A DNA stretch of 64,000 bases from an uncultured Acidimicrobiales bacterium (GCA_958295755.1 OY282367.1:1678022-1742021); one strand, 5' to 3'; counted from the first letter of the stretch, positions 53,298-61,332 are shown. A program made the numbers and translations. Notes: a model not told the origin generated them from the sequence alone.

Positions 53298-53849
53298 CTA
53301 GTCTCGCAAACCAAGCTGTGCCAGCGCAACACGGCTACGGATGAGACTTTCAAATACAGCCAAAGCAAAAGTGAGATTAGTCAGCTCAGGCTCAGAGAAC
53401 CAGCGATTCATCTCAACGCAGTCTTCATCGGTGATGGTGTGTGGGTCTATCGCATACTTCTCGCAAAAATCCAAAGCAGCCCGGTCGGCATCGCTGAACA
53501 GCGGCGAAGTCGGCCATTCAGACAATGCAGCCAGCTTCGCTTCAAGCTGTGCTCCATGACTATCAGCCCCACTGCCATTTGCCCTCTTATCATCAGCACC
53601 ATCAGCATCTGTCCCCCTCCCATCTGCACCGCCAGCCCCATTACCATTTGCCCCCTTGCCGCCAGCCCCACTATCATTTGCCTGTGGAGTCCGCAAAGCT
53701 GCATCAACTTCAGAGCCAAGCAACATCGCCATACGAACCCTGCAAAGCTCCAATGTGGCTGAGTCCATAGCCCCTTCCCAAACTTGTTCCACAAACTCCC
53801 CCAATACCGAATCCAACTTCGGCTCAAGCGTCTCAAACGGTTTGGTCAT
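53298..53849 (-). CDS. CMD-like protein without cysteines at the active site, with low-complexity insert
   Basis: The 183-residue protein has a CMD-type N-terminal part (LEPKLDSVLGEFVEQVWEGAMDSATLELCRVRMAMLLGSEVDAALRTPQ) and C-terminal part (LFSDADRAALDFCEKYAIDPHTITDEDCVEMNRWFSEPELTNLTFALAVFESLIRSRVAL). At the place of CxxC it has GSEVDAA, so the redox motif is absent. Between the halves is a 45-residue Gly/Ala/Asn/Asp repeat (residues 56-100). It lies 92 nt upstream of the selenoprotein gene on the same strand and shares its domain layout, so the two may form a heteromer with one redox-active and one inactive subunit; that is inference. Confidence 0.8.
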   Translation of the reverse strand: MTKPFETLEPKLDSVLGEFVEQVWEGAMDSATLELCRVRMAMLLGSEVDAALRTPQANDSGAGGKGANGNGAGGADGRGTDADGADDKRANGSGADSHGAQLEAKLAALSEWPTSPLFSDADRAALDFCEKYAIDPHTITDEDCVEMNRWFSEPELTNLTFALAVFESLIRSRVALAQLGLRD

Positions 53850-53970
53850 AGCAGTTATTTCAGGGCAATTATTCTGGAGCTGTCTATTTCTGGATCTCTC
53901 TCACAAGTTTAGCTTAGAACAGCACCTTATCATAGAAACACTAAACTCTGCCAGCACGCAAAGTCTTTGC

Positions 53971-53976
53971 TATGCT
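53971..53976 (+). promoter_or_regulatory. Candidate -10 box of a leaderless transcript
   Basis: TATGCT sits 7 nt before the ATG at 53984, with no Shine-Dalgarno sequence in between, the spacing of leaderless actinobacterial genes. Confidence 0.35.
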
Positions 53977-53983
53977 GATACCT

Positions 53984-54532
53984 ATGACAACAAGTGAAGA
54001 TATGTATGTGCCGACGGTAGAAGCCGTAGCCCCTGCCGGGCGGTGGTCTATTACTGTGCGGTTCACAGACGGTAGCGAAGGCACACTTGACTTGTCGTAT
54101 CTTAGAGACCGCAAGGGTTTCGAAAAATGGCGTTCACGCCGCTATTTTCGCCGTGTGCATGTCTGTGGCGGGACAGCAATGTGGGGTGACTATGAGATCA
54201 GTATCTGCGCTGATTTGCTCTATAGCGGTGTCACAGGGATACCTTTGGCTGATCTGTATCCGCCGTCCAAACCAATAGATCGTCCTTCACTTGTCGTAGA
54301 TGAACCTGAAGATAAACTGTATGTGGAATATCCAGATGGTGTCAAAGGCTATCTGACACCCACAGAAGAGATGAAAACAGGACGAATGTTTCCTGCTGAA
54401 GAATTTGATGCTATTTCAGATGGTGTAACAAAGATAGCACCCTGGGGTGAAATTCTTTGGAAAGATCTAATAGAACTTTCAACGGAGAAAGTCAAAGCGT
54501 CCTTAGCGGGGAAACAGTATGAGCGCAGATGA
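53984..54532 (+). CDS. Double DUF2442-domain protein
   Basis: I use the ATG at 53984 (182 residues) instead of the ATG four codons earlier, because of the -10 box spacing. The N-terminal half (VEAVAPAGRWSITVRFTDGSEGTLDLSYL...FRRVHVCGGTAMWGDYEISICADLLY) is a DUF2442 domain. The second half (KLYVEYPDGVKGYLTPTEEM...FDAISDGVTKIAPWGEILWKDLIEL) repeats the same pattern, so the protein seems to carry two copies. DUF2442 proteins often travel with DUF4160 proteins in small mobile pairs of unknown, possibly toxin-antitoxin, function; the next gene fits and overlaps by 14 nt. Confidence 0.78.
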   Translation: MTTSEDMYVPTVEAVAPAGRWSITVRFTDGSEGTLDLSYLRDRKGFEKWRSRRYFRRVHVCGGTAMWGDYEISICADLLYSGVTGIPLADLYPPSKPIDRPSLVVDEPEDKLYVEYPDGVKGYLTPTEEMKTGRMFPAEEFDAISDGVTKIAPWGEILWKDLIELSTEKVKASLAGKQYERR

Positions 54533-54848
54533 AGGCGCAAAAGTATCAATACACGAATGGCACACATATAACTTCTATATCAACCGTGTTGACCATGGCC
54601 CACCTCATGTTCATGTTTATGAGCACAATCGCATAATATGCGAATATGATTTGAAGACTTTAGAACGTCGCCAAGGGCGAGCGAGCGAAGAATTGCATAA
54701 CTATATTCAAAGGTGGGGAGTTAGAAACTTGGAAACAAACATGGCAAAATGGCGAGCAATAACAGGAGATCCCCCTCATGCTGAAAATCCGATTCCGCCT
54801 ATGTCTGCCAAACAGAAACGTCTTCGCAAAAGGAAAAGAAGAAGGTAA
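54519..54848 (+). CDS. DUF4160-domain protein
   Basis: The 109-residue protein begins IHEWHTYNFYINRVDHGPPHVHVYEHNRIICEYDL, matching DUF4160 with its HGPPHVHV motif, followed by a helical segment and a very basic tail (KQKRLRKRKRRR). It overlaps the DUF2442 gene by 14 nt and is surely co-translated. Histidine-rich HVHV suggests metal or nucleic-acid contact. The function is not established. Confidence 0.82.
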   Translation: MSADEGAKVSIHEWHTYNFYINRVDHGPPHVHVYEHNRIICEYDLKTLERRQGRASEELHNYIQRWGVRNLETNMAKWRAITGDPPHAENPIPPMSAKQKRLRKRKRRR

Positions 54849-55521
54849 GACTTCATCTAACTGGGATCTGAGATACTCAAATAGATCGTCCACAGAGAAC
54901 ACCATCTCACCGAACCAATAAGTAAAGGGGGAGTCGGTTGTTGCCATATCACATTCACTGAAGCCATAGCTGAGTGTGCTGTGTCATCTAACCCAGCCTC
55001 TGGTGTTCATGTTCTGAGTGTTTTACATGTCCGCTGGCTGTCGGTGCGTGTCCCATATGTAGCACCTAGCCCGTATTTGCTGGTTGTTTCACAGTCCAGG
55101 CGTGTGACTTGTACTGTTACTTCACCATCGGCAGCAACATTTACAGGTCGTAGCCTGTGCCGTCTTTGGGTGTGGCTGTGATGGTCATTTCTTTTTATTC
55201 TTAATCTCTGGGCTACTACTCATTGCCCCTACCAGCCATCAAAAAAACCTACCCCACTCTCCTCCGCCACAACTAGCTCCCTTCTACTTCCCGCTGAACC
55301 ATCCCCCACTGTGCTCCTCCCAGCTCAACCACCCTCACATCCTGACAAAAATCTCTCACCGGTTTTGATTAGAGCGTGCGGACTTCCTTGAGCTAGTGAG
55401 ACTGGTTGGGACATAACAGCCAACGCCAGCGAGTTGGGCAATTCTTCTAATACGCAGACCCGGCAGAAACTAACCCGCGCAAGGGCGACTGTCGGTGAGT
55501 GAGAAACAATGCGAAAAATTT
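54849..55521. other. Gene-poor stretch with degraded sequence
   Basis: No intact gene is convincing in these 673 nt. On the minus strand a start-like phrase (MATTDSPFTYWFGEM, from 54947) soon runs antisense into the DUF4160 gene, so it is at best a remnant. A broken frame lies at 55007-55188. The part 55220-55340 is C-rich without structure. The part 55376-55510 begins GTGCGGACTT and looks RNA-like (see findings). Confidence 0.5.
55007..55188 (-). pseudogene. Frameshifted remnant of a small protein
   Basis: From ATG at 55188 the frame gives MTITATPKDGTGYDL and stops. A +1 shift at that point continues as PVNVAADGEVTVQVTRLDCETTS... for about 45 codons to TGA at 55007. The two pieces read like one strand-rich domain with a single frameshift. 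The parent family was not recognised. Confidence 0.3.
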
Positions 55522-55879
55522 TTATGTATTTGTATTTTGATCGTCATTATTGTCGCTAATCAATTTAACCATTCTATAATAGTGATCTTTATTTAAAAAT
55601 TTAATCAGGTCCATTATATCTTTACAAATATTCCTAGCTTCAGATATGGCACATTCTTCGTGATCAAGATCAGGAATAGTATCTTTGTGTGAGTAAGTAT
55701 TAATGAATCTTGCGATACTATCTTGTTTAGTTTTATCAAATTCAATTAATTTCCTGATTAATTTTACCCGACTCCTCACCAATAGCGTATAGTGGTTCTA
55801 CAGAGTCGCTGTCAATTTTTGATACTGTTGTGTCTATATAATCACGATTGAACACCTCAATATAACCACGACAAGATTC
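55522..55879 (-). pseudogene. AT-rich gene broken by a frameshift
   Basis: One frame (55879 to 55742) reads ESCRGYIEVFNRDYIDTTVSKIDSDSVEPLYAIGEE... and a second, overlapping frame (from about 55782 to 55522, 86 residues) continues with FDKTKQDSIARFINTYSHKDTIPDL and an acidic, helical end. Together they look like one protein interrupted by a frameshift within the overlap 55742-55782; two TGA codons also lie in frame further upstream. Base composition is clearly more AT-rich than the neighbours, pointing to foreign origin. The product is not recognised. Confidence 0.4.
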
Positions 55880-55945
55880 TCAATAACCATCCCATATAAC
55901 CTTTCATATCAAAGATTCTTGCTTCACAATACCATCTTTCTAAAA

Positions 55946-56440
55946 CTACTGTATCTGTAAACTAGCTAGCATTTTCTGTAAAACAGGGATCACTTTTCTG
56001 AATATCGTCTCGGCGTATTCTTTATCAACCCAATCTGTCGGCCAGCCTCTCTGCATGTGCTTATAAGGAAACTTGAAAATATTAGCACCATAATCCTGTT
56101 CATATTTTCTACTACGGCTACGTTCTGATAAATTAGCATCCACAACTACTGTAAATATGTCATCAGCATCTTTATCAGTAACAACATTTGCCTTTGCTAA
56201 TCGCTCAAAGATACCTCTCACACTATGACCATATTTATTACGAATAGCATCATTATCAGCCTCTATCTGTTCTAATATCAACAATCCGCCACCTGCCATC
56301 TCAGCAGCAGTAGCTACCATATAACAAAACAGGGAGTAACGTCGCTGGCTGTAAACCCACAGAGCAGTTTCCAAATGATCTTCAAACGATCTAAAATACG
56401 GGCCACTAGAAACCACAGCATCCCCGTCAAGCTGCGACAA
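55946..56440 (-). CDS. Hypothetical helical protein, possibly HEPN-like
   Basis: The 164-residue product of AT-rich sequence is mostly helical: SFEDHLETALWVYSQRRYSLFCYMVATAAEMAGGGLLILEQI, then RNKYGHSVRGIFERLAKANVVTDKDADDIF. The first helix pair and the KYGHSVRGIFERL phrase recall HEPN domains, where a polar residue and an RxxxxH motif support RNase activity, but the exact RxxxxH is not seen. It overlaps the 3' end of the upstream gene by 14 nt, as in two-gene toxin or defence modules. The assignment is tentative. Confidence 0.55.
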   Translation of the reverse strand: MSQLDGDAVVSSGPYFRSFEDHLETALWVYSQRRYSLFCYMVATAAEMAGGGLLILEQIEADNDAIRNKYGHSVRGIFERLAKANVVTDKDADDIFTVVVDANLSERSRSRKYEQDYGANIFKFPYKHMQRGWPTDWVDKEYAETIFRKVIPVLQKMLASLQIQ

Positions 56441-56837
56441 ACCGCGAACCTTCCAGCTTATATAATTCCACAGTTTGCGGCTCGGTAAAAAAATTCTTTA
56501 TACCACCAAACTTCTCTTCCAGAGCAGAAACCGTCTCAGCTGAAACAGCCCCATGCAAACCCTGCTGATAAGCTCGCCGAGCTATCCTCCCGTGCGCGTT
56601 CATGCGGAACTCAAACAGATCACCATCTACCCCTAGTAACATATCAACATCGTCAAGGTCAGCTTCTTCAGGATGTGCACAACGAAACGCGACCGCTACC
56701 ACACCATGCTCAATAGCATCAGACGCGATAGAGCGAAGCAGGTTTTCGCGCAAAGCTGCGATGTCTATCCCTTCGGGTGCTGTTGCAGGTGATTTTGCCA
56801 TAGATAACAGCCTATCAGACTCAGATAGCAATTCCAC
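56427..56837 (-). CDS. Hypothetical protein paired with the HEPN-like gene
   Basis: The 136-residue product (GTG at 56837; an ATG at 56801 would give 124 residues) is not recognised. Its middle part (VVAVAFRCAHPEEADLDDVDMLLGVDGDLFEFRMNAHGRIARRAYQQG) is strand-rich and the C-terminus ends NFFTEPQTVELYKLEGSRFVAA. The composition is closer to the host average than the next gene. The 14-nt overlap with the HEPN-like gene indicates coupled translation. An antitoxin or regulatory role is possible but unsupported by a motif. Confidence 0.55.
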   Translation of the reverse strand: MELLSESDRLLSMAKSPATAPEGIDIAALRENLLRSIASDAIEHGVVAVAFRCAHPEEADLDDVDMLLGVDGDLFEFRMNAHGRIARRAYQQGLHGAVSAETVSALEEKFGGIKNFFTEPQTVELYKLEGSRFVAA

Positions 56838-56977
56838 ATCAACAGACAGGACACCCTAGCCTGGTATGACGGCGATCTTTGCTCTCCTGAAGTTGCTTCG
56901 TTCTGCGGGACACAACTTGTCAGCCTTGAAATTGCTTATTTGTGTGCTACAAACAATGTGGGGAAGTCACGTAGCAC

Positions 56978-57892
56978 CTAATACATCAGTTTGGATTCGG
57001 GGGGTTCCATACCTTGTTTGCTGAGGCTAAAGTTTTCTAGCTGACCTCCGTCTTGGAGGGCTTTTTCGGCTTTGGAGGTTTTGTTGTTTTGAATGAAGCG
57101 AAACTGACGGCTTTGGAATAGCAGGTCGCCGTCAGGTGTCCAGATTGTGCTGTCTTCTTCCACATAGCCGTTCAGAGATGCCCCGGTGGTCAGTGCCACC
57201 AGCACTGGTGTGCCTATCGGTAAGTGCTTCGGATTTACACGGAAGTAGGCGGTGAACTCCATGGTGCCCGCCATCATCGGGGCGTCAAGTTTGCGATATG
57301 CCACGGGTGTGAAGCCGTCGGCTACAGTAGCCAAGAATTTCTCATCTATGCGTTTGCCGTTGGCTGGTCGCGCCCAGCCACCTGAATGGTAAAGCTTCTG
57401 GCCTTCTGGAATGCCAGCAAACACATCCCACATATCCAAATTGTCACGGAACGGAAATGGCAAATCGCCCGATTTAGGTTGGTTGGGATCGAACGGAGCA
57501 ACCTTTGGCATTTTGAGATCGGTAAAGTCAATCGCCTCGCGCTCTCTGGCAAAAGTCGCAGCTGCGAAACCGCAAAGCTTGCCTTGGCAGAACATTCTGG
57601 CTGTTACAACTGTTACTGACATACCCGAGCGTTCCACATTCGTCTCCACCCGCATAAGCCCTTCTGGGAAAGGTCGCAGGAAGTGCACAGTTAAGGTGCG
57701 GGGCGGGCGGGTTTCACCTTTAATCTCTTGTGCACTGGCAATCTCTTGTGCACAGGCTTGAAGTGCTAGCGCATTTACATAACCACCGAACAGACCAGGG
57801 AAACCCAACCAACTACCATCGTTGTGCCTTTCATAAACACCTGGGGCAACCTTCTCAAACGAAGTGTCTGAATCAAGTGCTATGTCTGTCAT
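56978..57892 (-). CDS. TesB-like acyl-CoA thioesterase family protein
   Basis: I take the ATG at 57892, which overlaps the upstream hydrolase stop by 4 nt (ATGA), giving 304 residues. The layout is a double hot-dog: GSWLGFPGLFGGYVNALALQACAQE...RTLTVHFLRPFPEGLMRVETNVERSGMSVTVVTARMFCQGKLCGFA in the first half and AGTMEFTAYFRVNPKHLPIGTPVLVALTTG...SRQFRF in the second. The GGY(V)NALAL and LTVHFLRPF phrases are typical of thioesterase family PF13622. It probably hydrolyses medium or branched acyl-CoAs. Co-translation with two esterase-like hydrolases suggests a shared catabolic or detoxifying role. Confidence 0.86.
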   Translation of the reverse strand: MTDIALDSDTSFEKVAPGVYERHNDGSWLGFPGLFGGYVNALALQACAQEIASAQEIKGETRPPRTLTVHFLRPFPEGLMRVETNVERSGMSVTVVTARMFCQGKLCGFAAATFAREREAIDFTDLKMPKVAPFDPNQPKSGDLPFPFRDNLDMWDVFAGIPEGQKLYHSGGWARPANGKRIDEKFLATVADGFTPVAYRKLDAPMMAGTMEFTAYFRVNPKHLPIGTPVLVALTTGASLNGYVEEDSTIWTPDGDLLFQSRQFRFIQNNKTSKAEKALQDGGQLENFSLSKQGMEPPESKLMY

Positions 57893-59106
57893 TTGTTTCT
57901 CATGCATTCGTAAACAGAAAAAAGCAATCTGGCTGCTCGTCTGTCATCAAGCGGCGATCCCATGGCACACATGGCATAGCCAAACCCGAAGTTTGCTTCT
58001 GGGTCACAAAACCCCAAAGAGCCTCCGATGCCTCCATGATGGAAAGCTCTGGGGTTTGGACCGTAGCCGGCGGGGTTGTTGAGCATGAATCCCATACCCC
58101 AAGTAGTCTCGCCGGCTACCGCTCCGATGACAATATCGCGGGCTGTGGGTTGAGCTTCACGCATCCGCTCTGTAGCTGCCGGGCTGAATAACCTCACGTC
58201 GCCATAGGTGCCCCCAGAGGCAATAGTGCCATAGATAGTTGCGATACCTCTGGCACTGGCATGCCCGTTGGAAGACGGGAAGACACCGCTTCGCCACTGC
58301 GAGGAGTTTACAATGCTGAGGCTAATTTCAGGAACAGAGAAAGCTTTGATCATCCTTTCGGTTAACTCAAAGCCAGAGTTGTTGCTGAATTCGGTAGTCG
58401 AAGACATATCTTGTGCTGAAACACCGTCTGTGTTTGTTTCGTTGTCTGTATCTGGGGCATCCCACTGGGAGCCCGGAATTTCACACAAATCAGCAATCCT
58501 GTGTTCTAACTCTGAAGGCACCCCAACGAAAATATCTGCGTTGAGCGGCTCAGCCACTTCTTCGTGTAAGAACCGACTAATAGGGCGGCCGTCCACACAC
58601 TGCACCAACTTGCCAACTAGATGACCAAAAGTGCGGGCGTGATATCCCGAAGCTGTGTTTGGTTCCCAAAACGGCTCAGTCGCAGCCAACATTGAGCACA
58701 ACTTTTCCCAGTTAAACATATCTTCAGGCGGTATCGGCTCATCCCAAGCCATCAAACCTGCCCGATGGCTCAAGAGCTGTCGAACGGTTATCTTTGCCTT
58801 ACCCGCCTGTGCGAACTCGGGCCAGTAATCAGCTACAGGCTTGTCAAGTTCCAGCTGCCCTCTGTCAATCAAAATATGGGCACACAGCGAGACGAACCCT
58901 TTGGTGGTCGACCAGACATTTACTATCGTGTCGGCTTGCCATGGGCGAGTTCCGGCCCAGCCGCCCCACAAATCTACTAAATACTCCCCGTCTTGCACAA
59001 CAGCAACCGAAGCTCCTACATCGCCTCCTTTAGAAAAGTTATCGGCAAAAACTTGCCGAACCTTCTCAAACCCCTCCACCACACTCCCTGAAATCTCTTC
59101 GCTCAT
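57889..59106 (-). CDS. Serine hydrolase of the beta-lactamase fold (EstB-like), copy 1
   Basis: The 405-residue cytoplasmic protein has the class C beta-lactamase/esterase motifs: SxxK as STTK in IVNVWSTTKGFVSL (about residue 68), a Tyr-containing second motif in SGYHARTFGHLVGKLV, and HHGGIGGSLGF near residue 360 in place of KTG. Enzymes of this group (EstB, carboxylesterase VIII) hydrolyse esters and are not antibiotic resistance determinants by default; no signal peptide is present. It is a tandem copy of the following gene, 6 nt apart, with the order copy 2 then copy 1 in transcription. Confidence 0.88.
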   Translation of the reverse strand: MSEEISGSVVEGFEKVRQVFADNFSKGGDVGASVAVVQDGEYLVDLWGGWAGTRPWQADTIVNVWSTTKGFVSLCAHILIDRGQLELDKPVADYWPEFAQAGKAKITVRQLLSHRAGLMAWDEPIPPEDMFNWEKLCSMLAATEPFWEPNTASGYHARTFGHLVGKLVQCVDGRPISRFLHEEVAEPLNADIFVGVPSELEHRIADLCEIPGSQWDAPDTDNETNTDGVSAQDMSSTTEFSNNSGFELTERMIKAFSVPEISLSIVNSSQWRSGVFPSSNGHASARGIATIYGTIASGGTYGDVRLFSPAATERMREAQPTARDIVIGAVAGETTWGMGFMLNNPAGYGPNPRAFHHGGIGGSLGFCDPEANFGFGYAMCAMGSPLDDRRAARLLFSVYECMRNK

Positions 59107-59112
59107 GATTTT

Positions 59113-60315
59113 TTACAGGCTTTTGTATACGGCTTTCAGTAGCACCACCGCACGTTTGTCTTTGACGAGGGTTGAAACATTCATTGCGTTCATTGCGTAG
59201 CCGAAGGCGATGCCAGTTTCTGGATCGCAAAACCCTAGCGAGCCGCCATAGCCACCGTGATGGAGGGCGCGAGGGTTAGGACCGTACCACTTCTGCTTGT
59301 TCACCATATAGCCCATGCCCCAAGTCATCTCCTCGCCATCGGCACTGATAACCAAATCTCGGCTCGTGGGCTGTTCTTCTCGCATTCTTTCGATGACTTC
59401 GGGGGTAAACATTTGGATTTTACCGAAGGTGCCACCCGCTGCAATAGTGCCATAGGTAGCCGCGATGCCTCTGGCATTGCCGTGCCCGTTAGCAGACGGG
59501 AAAACACCTCTTCTCCAAGCGGTGGAATTGGCTACTTTGGGGCCGACGAATGGGTTCCCCAAGGCTCGGAGCATAAGCTGGCTAACTTCAGATGCTGAAC
59601 CTTCGCCTGCATCTGCCTCTGTCTCTTCAGGCTCGGATTTCACTTGCGAAGGATTTTGAGGAGGAGGTGCGTCTAAAGTCGTGCACAAATCGGCTACACG
59701 ATGATCATCTTCAGGCTGAACGCCTATGAACATGTCGGCCTTGAGCGGATCTGTTATTTCTTCTCGTATGAACTCCTCTATAGGCCGCCCATCAATTCTT
59801 CGCACCAGCTCACCCACCAGATGAGCGAAAGTCAAAGCATGGTAGCCCGATTGGGTATCTGGTTCCCAGAAAGGTTCTTGTGCAGCTAGCATCTCACAGA
59901 GCTTTGCCCAGTCATACATCAAATCCTCAGTCACTGGCTCGGCCCAGCCAGCCAACCCCGCCCGATGGCTCATTAACTGGCGCACAGTGATCTCGCCCTT
60001 ACCTGCTTGGGCGAACTCGGGCCAGTAATCAGCTACGGGCTTGTCAAGTTCCAGTTGACCCCTGTCAATCAACATGTGTGCACCCAGCGAAACAAACCCC
60101 TTGGTGGTCGACCAGACATTCACGATGGTATCTGCTTCCCACGGGCGAGTCCGCTCTTCATCAGCCCAACCACCCCACAGATCCACCAGATACTGCCCGT
60201 TGCGAACGACCGCCACCGAAGCCCCCACCTCATTTCGCTTCTCGAAGTTCTGAGCAAAAGCCTCTCGGACAGCTTCAAACCCAGGGCGGATATTTCCAGA
60301 TATGACTGCTTCCAT
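59113..60315 (-). CDS. Serine hydrolase of the beta-lactamase fold (EstB-like), copy 2
   Basis: The 400-residue paralogue of the preceding protein aligns over its whole length (VEADTIVNVWSTTKGFVSLGAHMLIDRGQLELDKPVADYWPEFAQAGKG is nearly identical), with STTK, SGYHALTFAHLVGELV and HHGGYGGSLGF. The main differences are in the middle, where it carries a Glu/Ala/Ser-rich insert (EPEETEADAGEGSASEVS). It is first in a three-gene unit with copy 1 and the thioesterase. Duplication and divergence suggest different ester substrates. Confidence 0.88.
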   Translation of the reverse strand: MEAVISGNIRPGFEAVREAFAQNFEKRNEVGASVAVVRNGQYLVDLWGGWADEERTRPWEADTIVNVWSTTKGFVSLGAHMLIDRGQLELDKPVADYWPEFAQAGKGEITVRQLMSHRAGLAGWAEPVTEDLMYDWAKLCEMLAAQEPFWEPDTQSGYHALTFAHLVGELVRRIDGRPIEEFIREEITDPLKADMFIGVQPEDDHRVADLCTTLDAPPPQNPSQVKSEPEETEADAGEGSASEVSQLMLRALGNPFVGPKVANSTAWRRGVFPSANGHGNARGIAATYGTIAAGGTFGKIQMFTPEVIERMREEQPTSRDLVISADGEEMTWGMGYMVNKQKWYGPNPRALHHGGYGGSLGFCDPETGIAFGYAMNAMNVSTLVKDKRAVVLLKAVYKSL

Positions 60316-60342
60316 TTTTCTGAGATTAGCAGAGACTGACAG

Positions 60343-61212
60343 CTATCCTCGCAGCACGATAGTCACTACCCCGTGGGTAAGAGCGCGGACAACTCCCGAT
60401 AGTTCGCTGGGTTGAACGGCGACTGTGACGAATCGGTCTGCAGTCTCAACTACAAAGGCTCTTTGGGCAACTAGTAGCACAGACACTTCTCCTGCAGGCC
60501 CATCGGGAAACGAACCCAGCAAATCAACCCGATCACCTCGGTTCAGCGACGGTCGGCTTTCGCCAACGGGCAAGGCGATCGCGTTCGTGCCTGGTGGAAT
60601 ATGCAAATCATCGCTTGTTCCGATACGCCCAGACATTAAAATCTCGCCTGCATAGATCGGCTCTAAAGTGACCTGCCCTGCACCCGAGCCAGCAGTCACC
60701 CCCAAATCAGCTGGCTTATTTAAATCAGTTGGATTACTTAAAGCACCTGGTGGCACGAATCCTACAGGTCGCTGATCTATACGGAAATCGTCAGGAGTAA
60801 TAGCCTCACCTCGCTCTAAATCCCGAGTAACCACCAGCACATCTTGTTGTTCGCCAAAGTTGCTGATGATGCTGGAAGCTCGACTGTTTTGAGAGTAGGT
60901 CACAACGACAGTCAAGAAGATCAACCCGATAGCTAGTGCCCAATAGACAGAACGCCGCCTGAGTAATCGCGTCAAGACATGCGGCTGCCATCGCGGAGCC
61001 GAAGACTGTTTCCCCGACAAGTTTTCCTGCTGCCTTCTAGGCCGTGCGAAAGCTCCAGGTTTAGTTGAAGCTCTCTTCGACGGCGAAGCTTGCTGCCAAG
61101 CTTCATGCGATTGGATTGGCAACAGATTTTTTGTCAAACTGCTAAGTGGAAAGTTTTGTGGAAAGTTTCTGAGAGACAAAGCAGACCTCTTTTGGTAATC
61201 GGATGGGCGCAT
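60343..61212 (-). CDS. SAF-domain (CpaB-like) membrane protein
   Basis: The 289-residue protein has a basic, Ser/Pro-rich cytoplasmic tail of about 90 residues, one transmembrane helix (VYWALAIGLIFLTVVVTY), then a SAF domain (QQDVLVVTRDLERGEAITPDDFRIDQRPVGFVPPGAL...IYAGEILMSGRIG) and a RcpC/CpaB-like segment ending in EVSVLLVAQRAFVVETADRFVTVAVQPSELSGVVRALTHGVVTIVLRG. CpaB proteins help assemble Flp/Tad pili, but no other pilus gene is nearby. A second DNA-damage-type promoter motif lies upstream (61333-61355). Confidence 0.82.
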   Translation of the reverse strand: MRPSDYQKRSALSLRNFPQNFPLSSLTKNLLPIQSHEAWQQASPSKRASTKPGAFARPRRQQENLSGKQSSAPRWQPHVLTRLLRRRSVYWALAIGLIFLTVVVTYSQNSRASSIISNFGEQQDVLVVTRDLERGEAITPDDFRIDQRPVGFVPPGALSNPTDLNKPADLGVTAGSGAGQVTLEPIYAGEILMSGRIGTSDDLHIPPGTNAIALPVGESRPSLNRGDRVDLLGSFPDGPAGEVSVLLVAQRAFVVETADRFVTVAVQPSELSGVVRALTHGVVTIVLRG

Positions 61213-61235
61213 TTAGGCAAACCAATAGGTTGCGA

Positions 61236-61325
61236 ACCCTCCCTTAGCCCCCGACCCCCAGCCCCCCAAACCCTCCCTTAGCCCCCAGAGCGACCCCCAG
61301 CCCCCAGACGACCCCCAGCCCCACT
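61236..61325. repeat. C-rich tandem repeats
   Basis: CCTCCCTTAGCCCCC occurs twice and CGACCCCCAGCCCC about four times within 90 nt. One strand is almost free of G. CCCCCAGCC is shared with the repeat at 34875-34966. Confidence 0.75.
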
Positions 61326-61332
61326 GCACAAA

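Noticed and set aside
54660..54947. 95-residue minus-strand frame antisense to the DUF4160 gene
   Set aside because: Only its first about 33 codons lie outside the DUF4160 gene; the rest is Phe/Cys-rich shadow sequence. At most a remnant of a gene start.
57889..60315. Beta-lactam resistance genes
   Set aside because: Motifs match the EstB/class VIII esterase branch; there is no signal peptide, and the third motif is HHGG, not KTG. Resistance is not supported.
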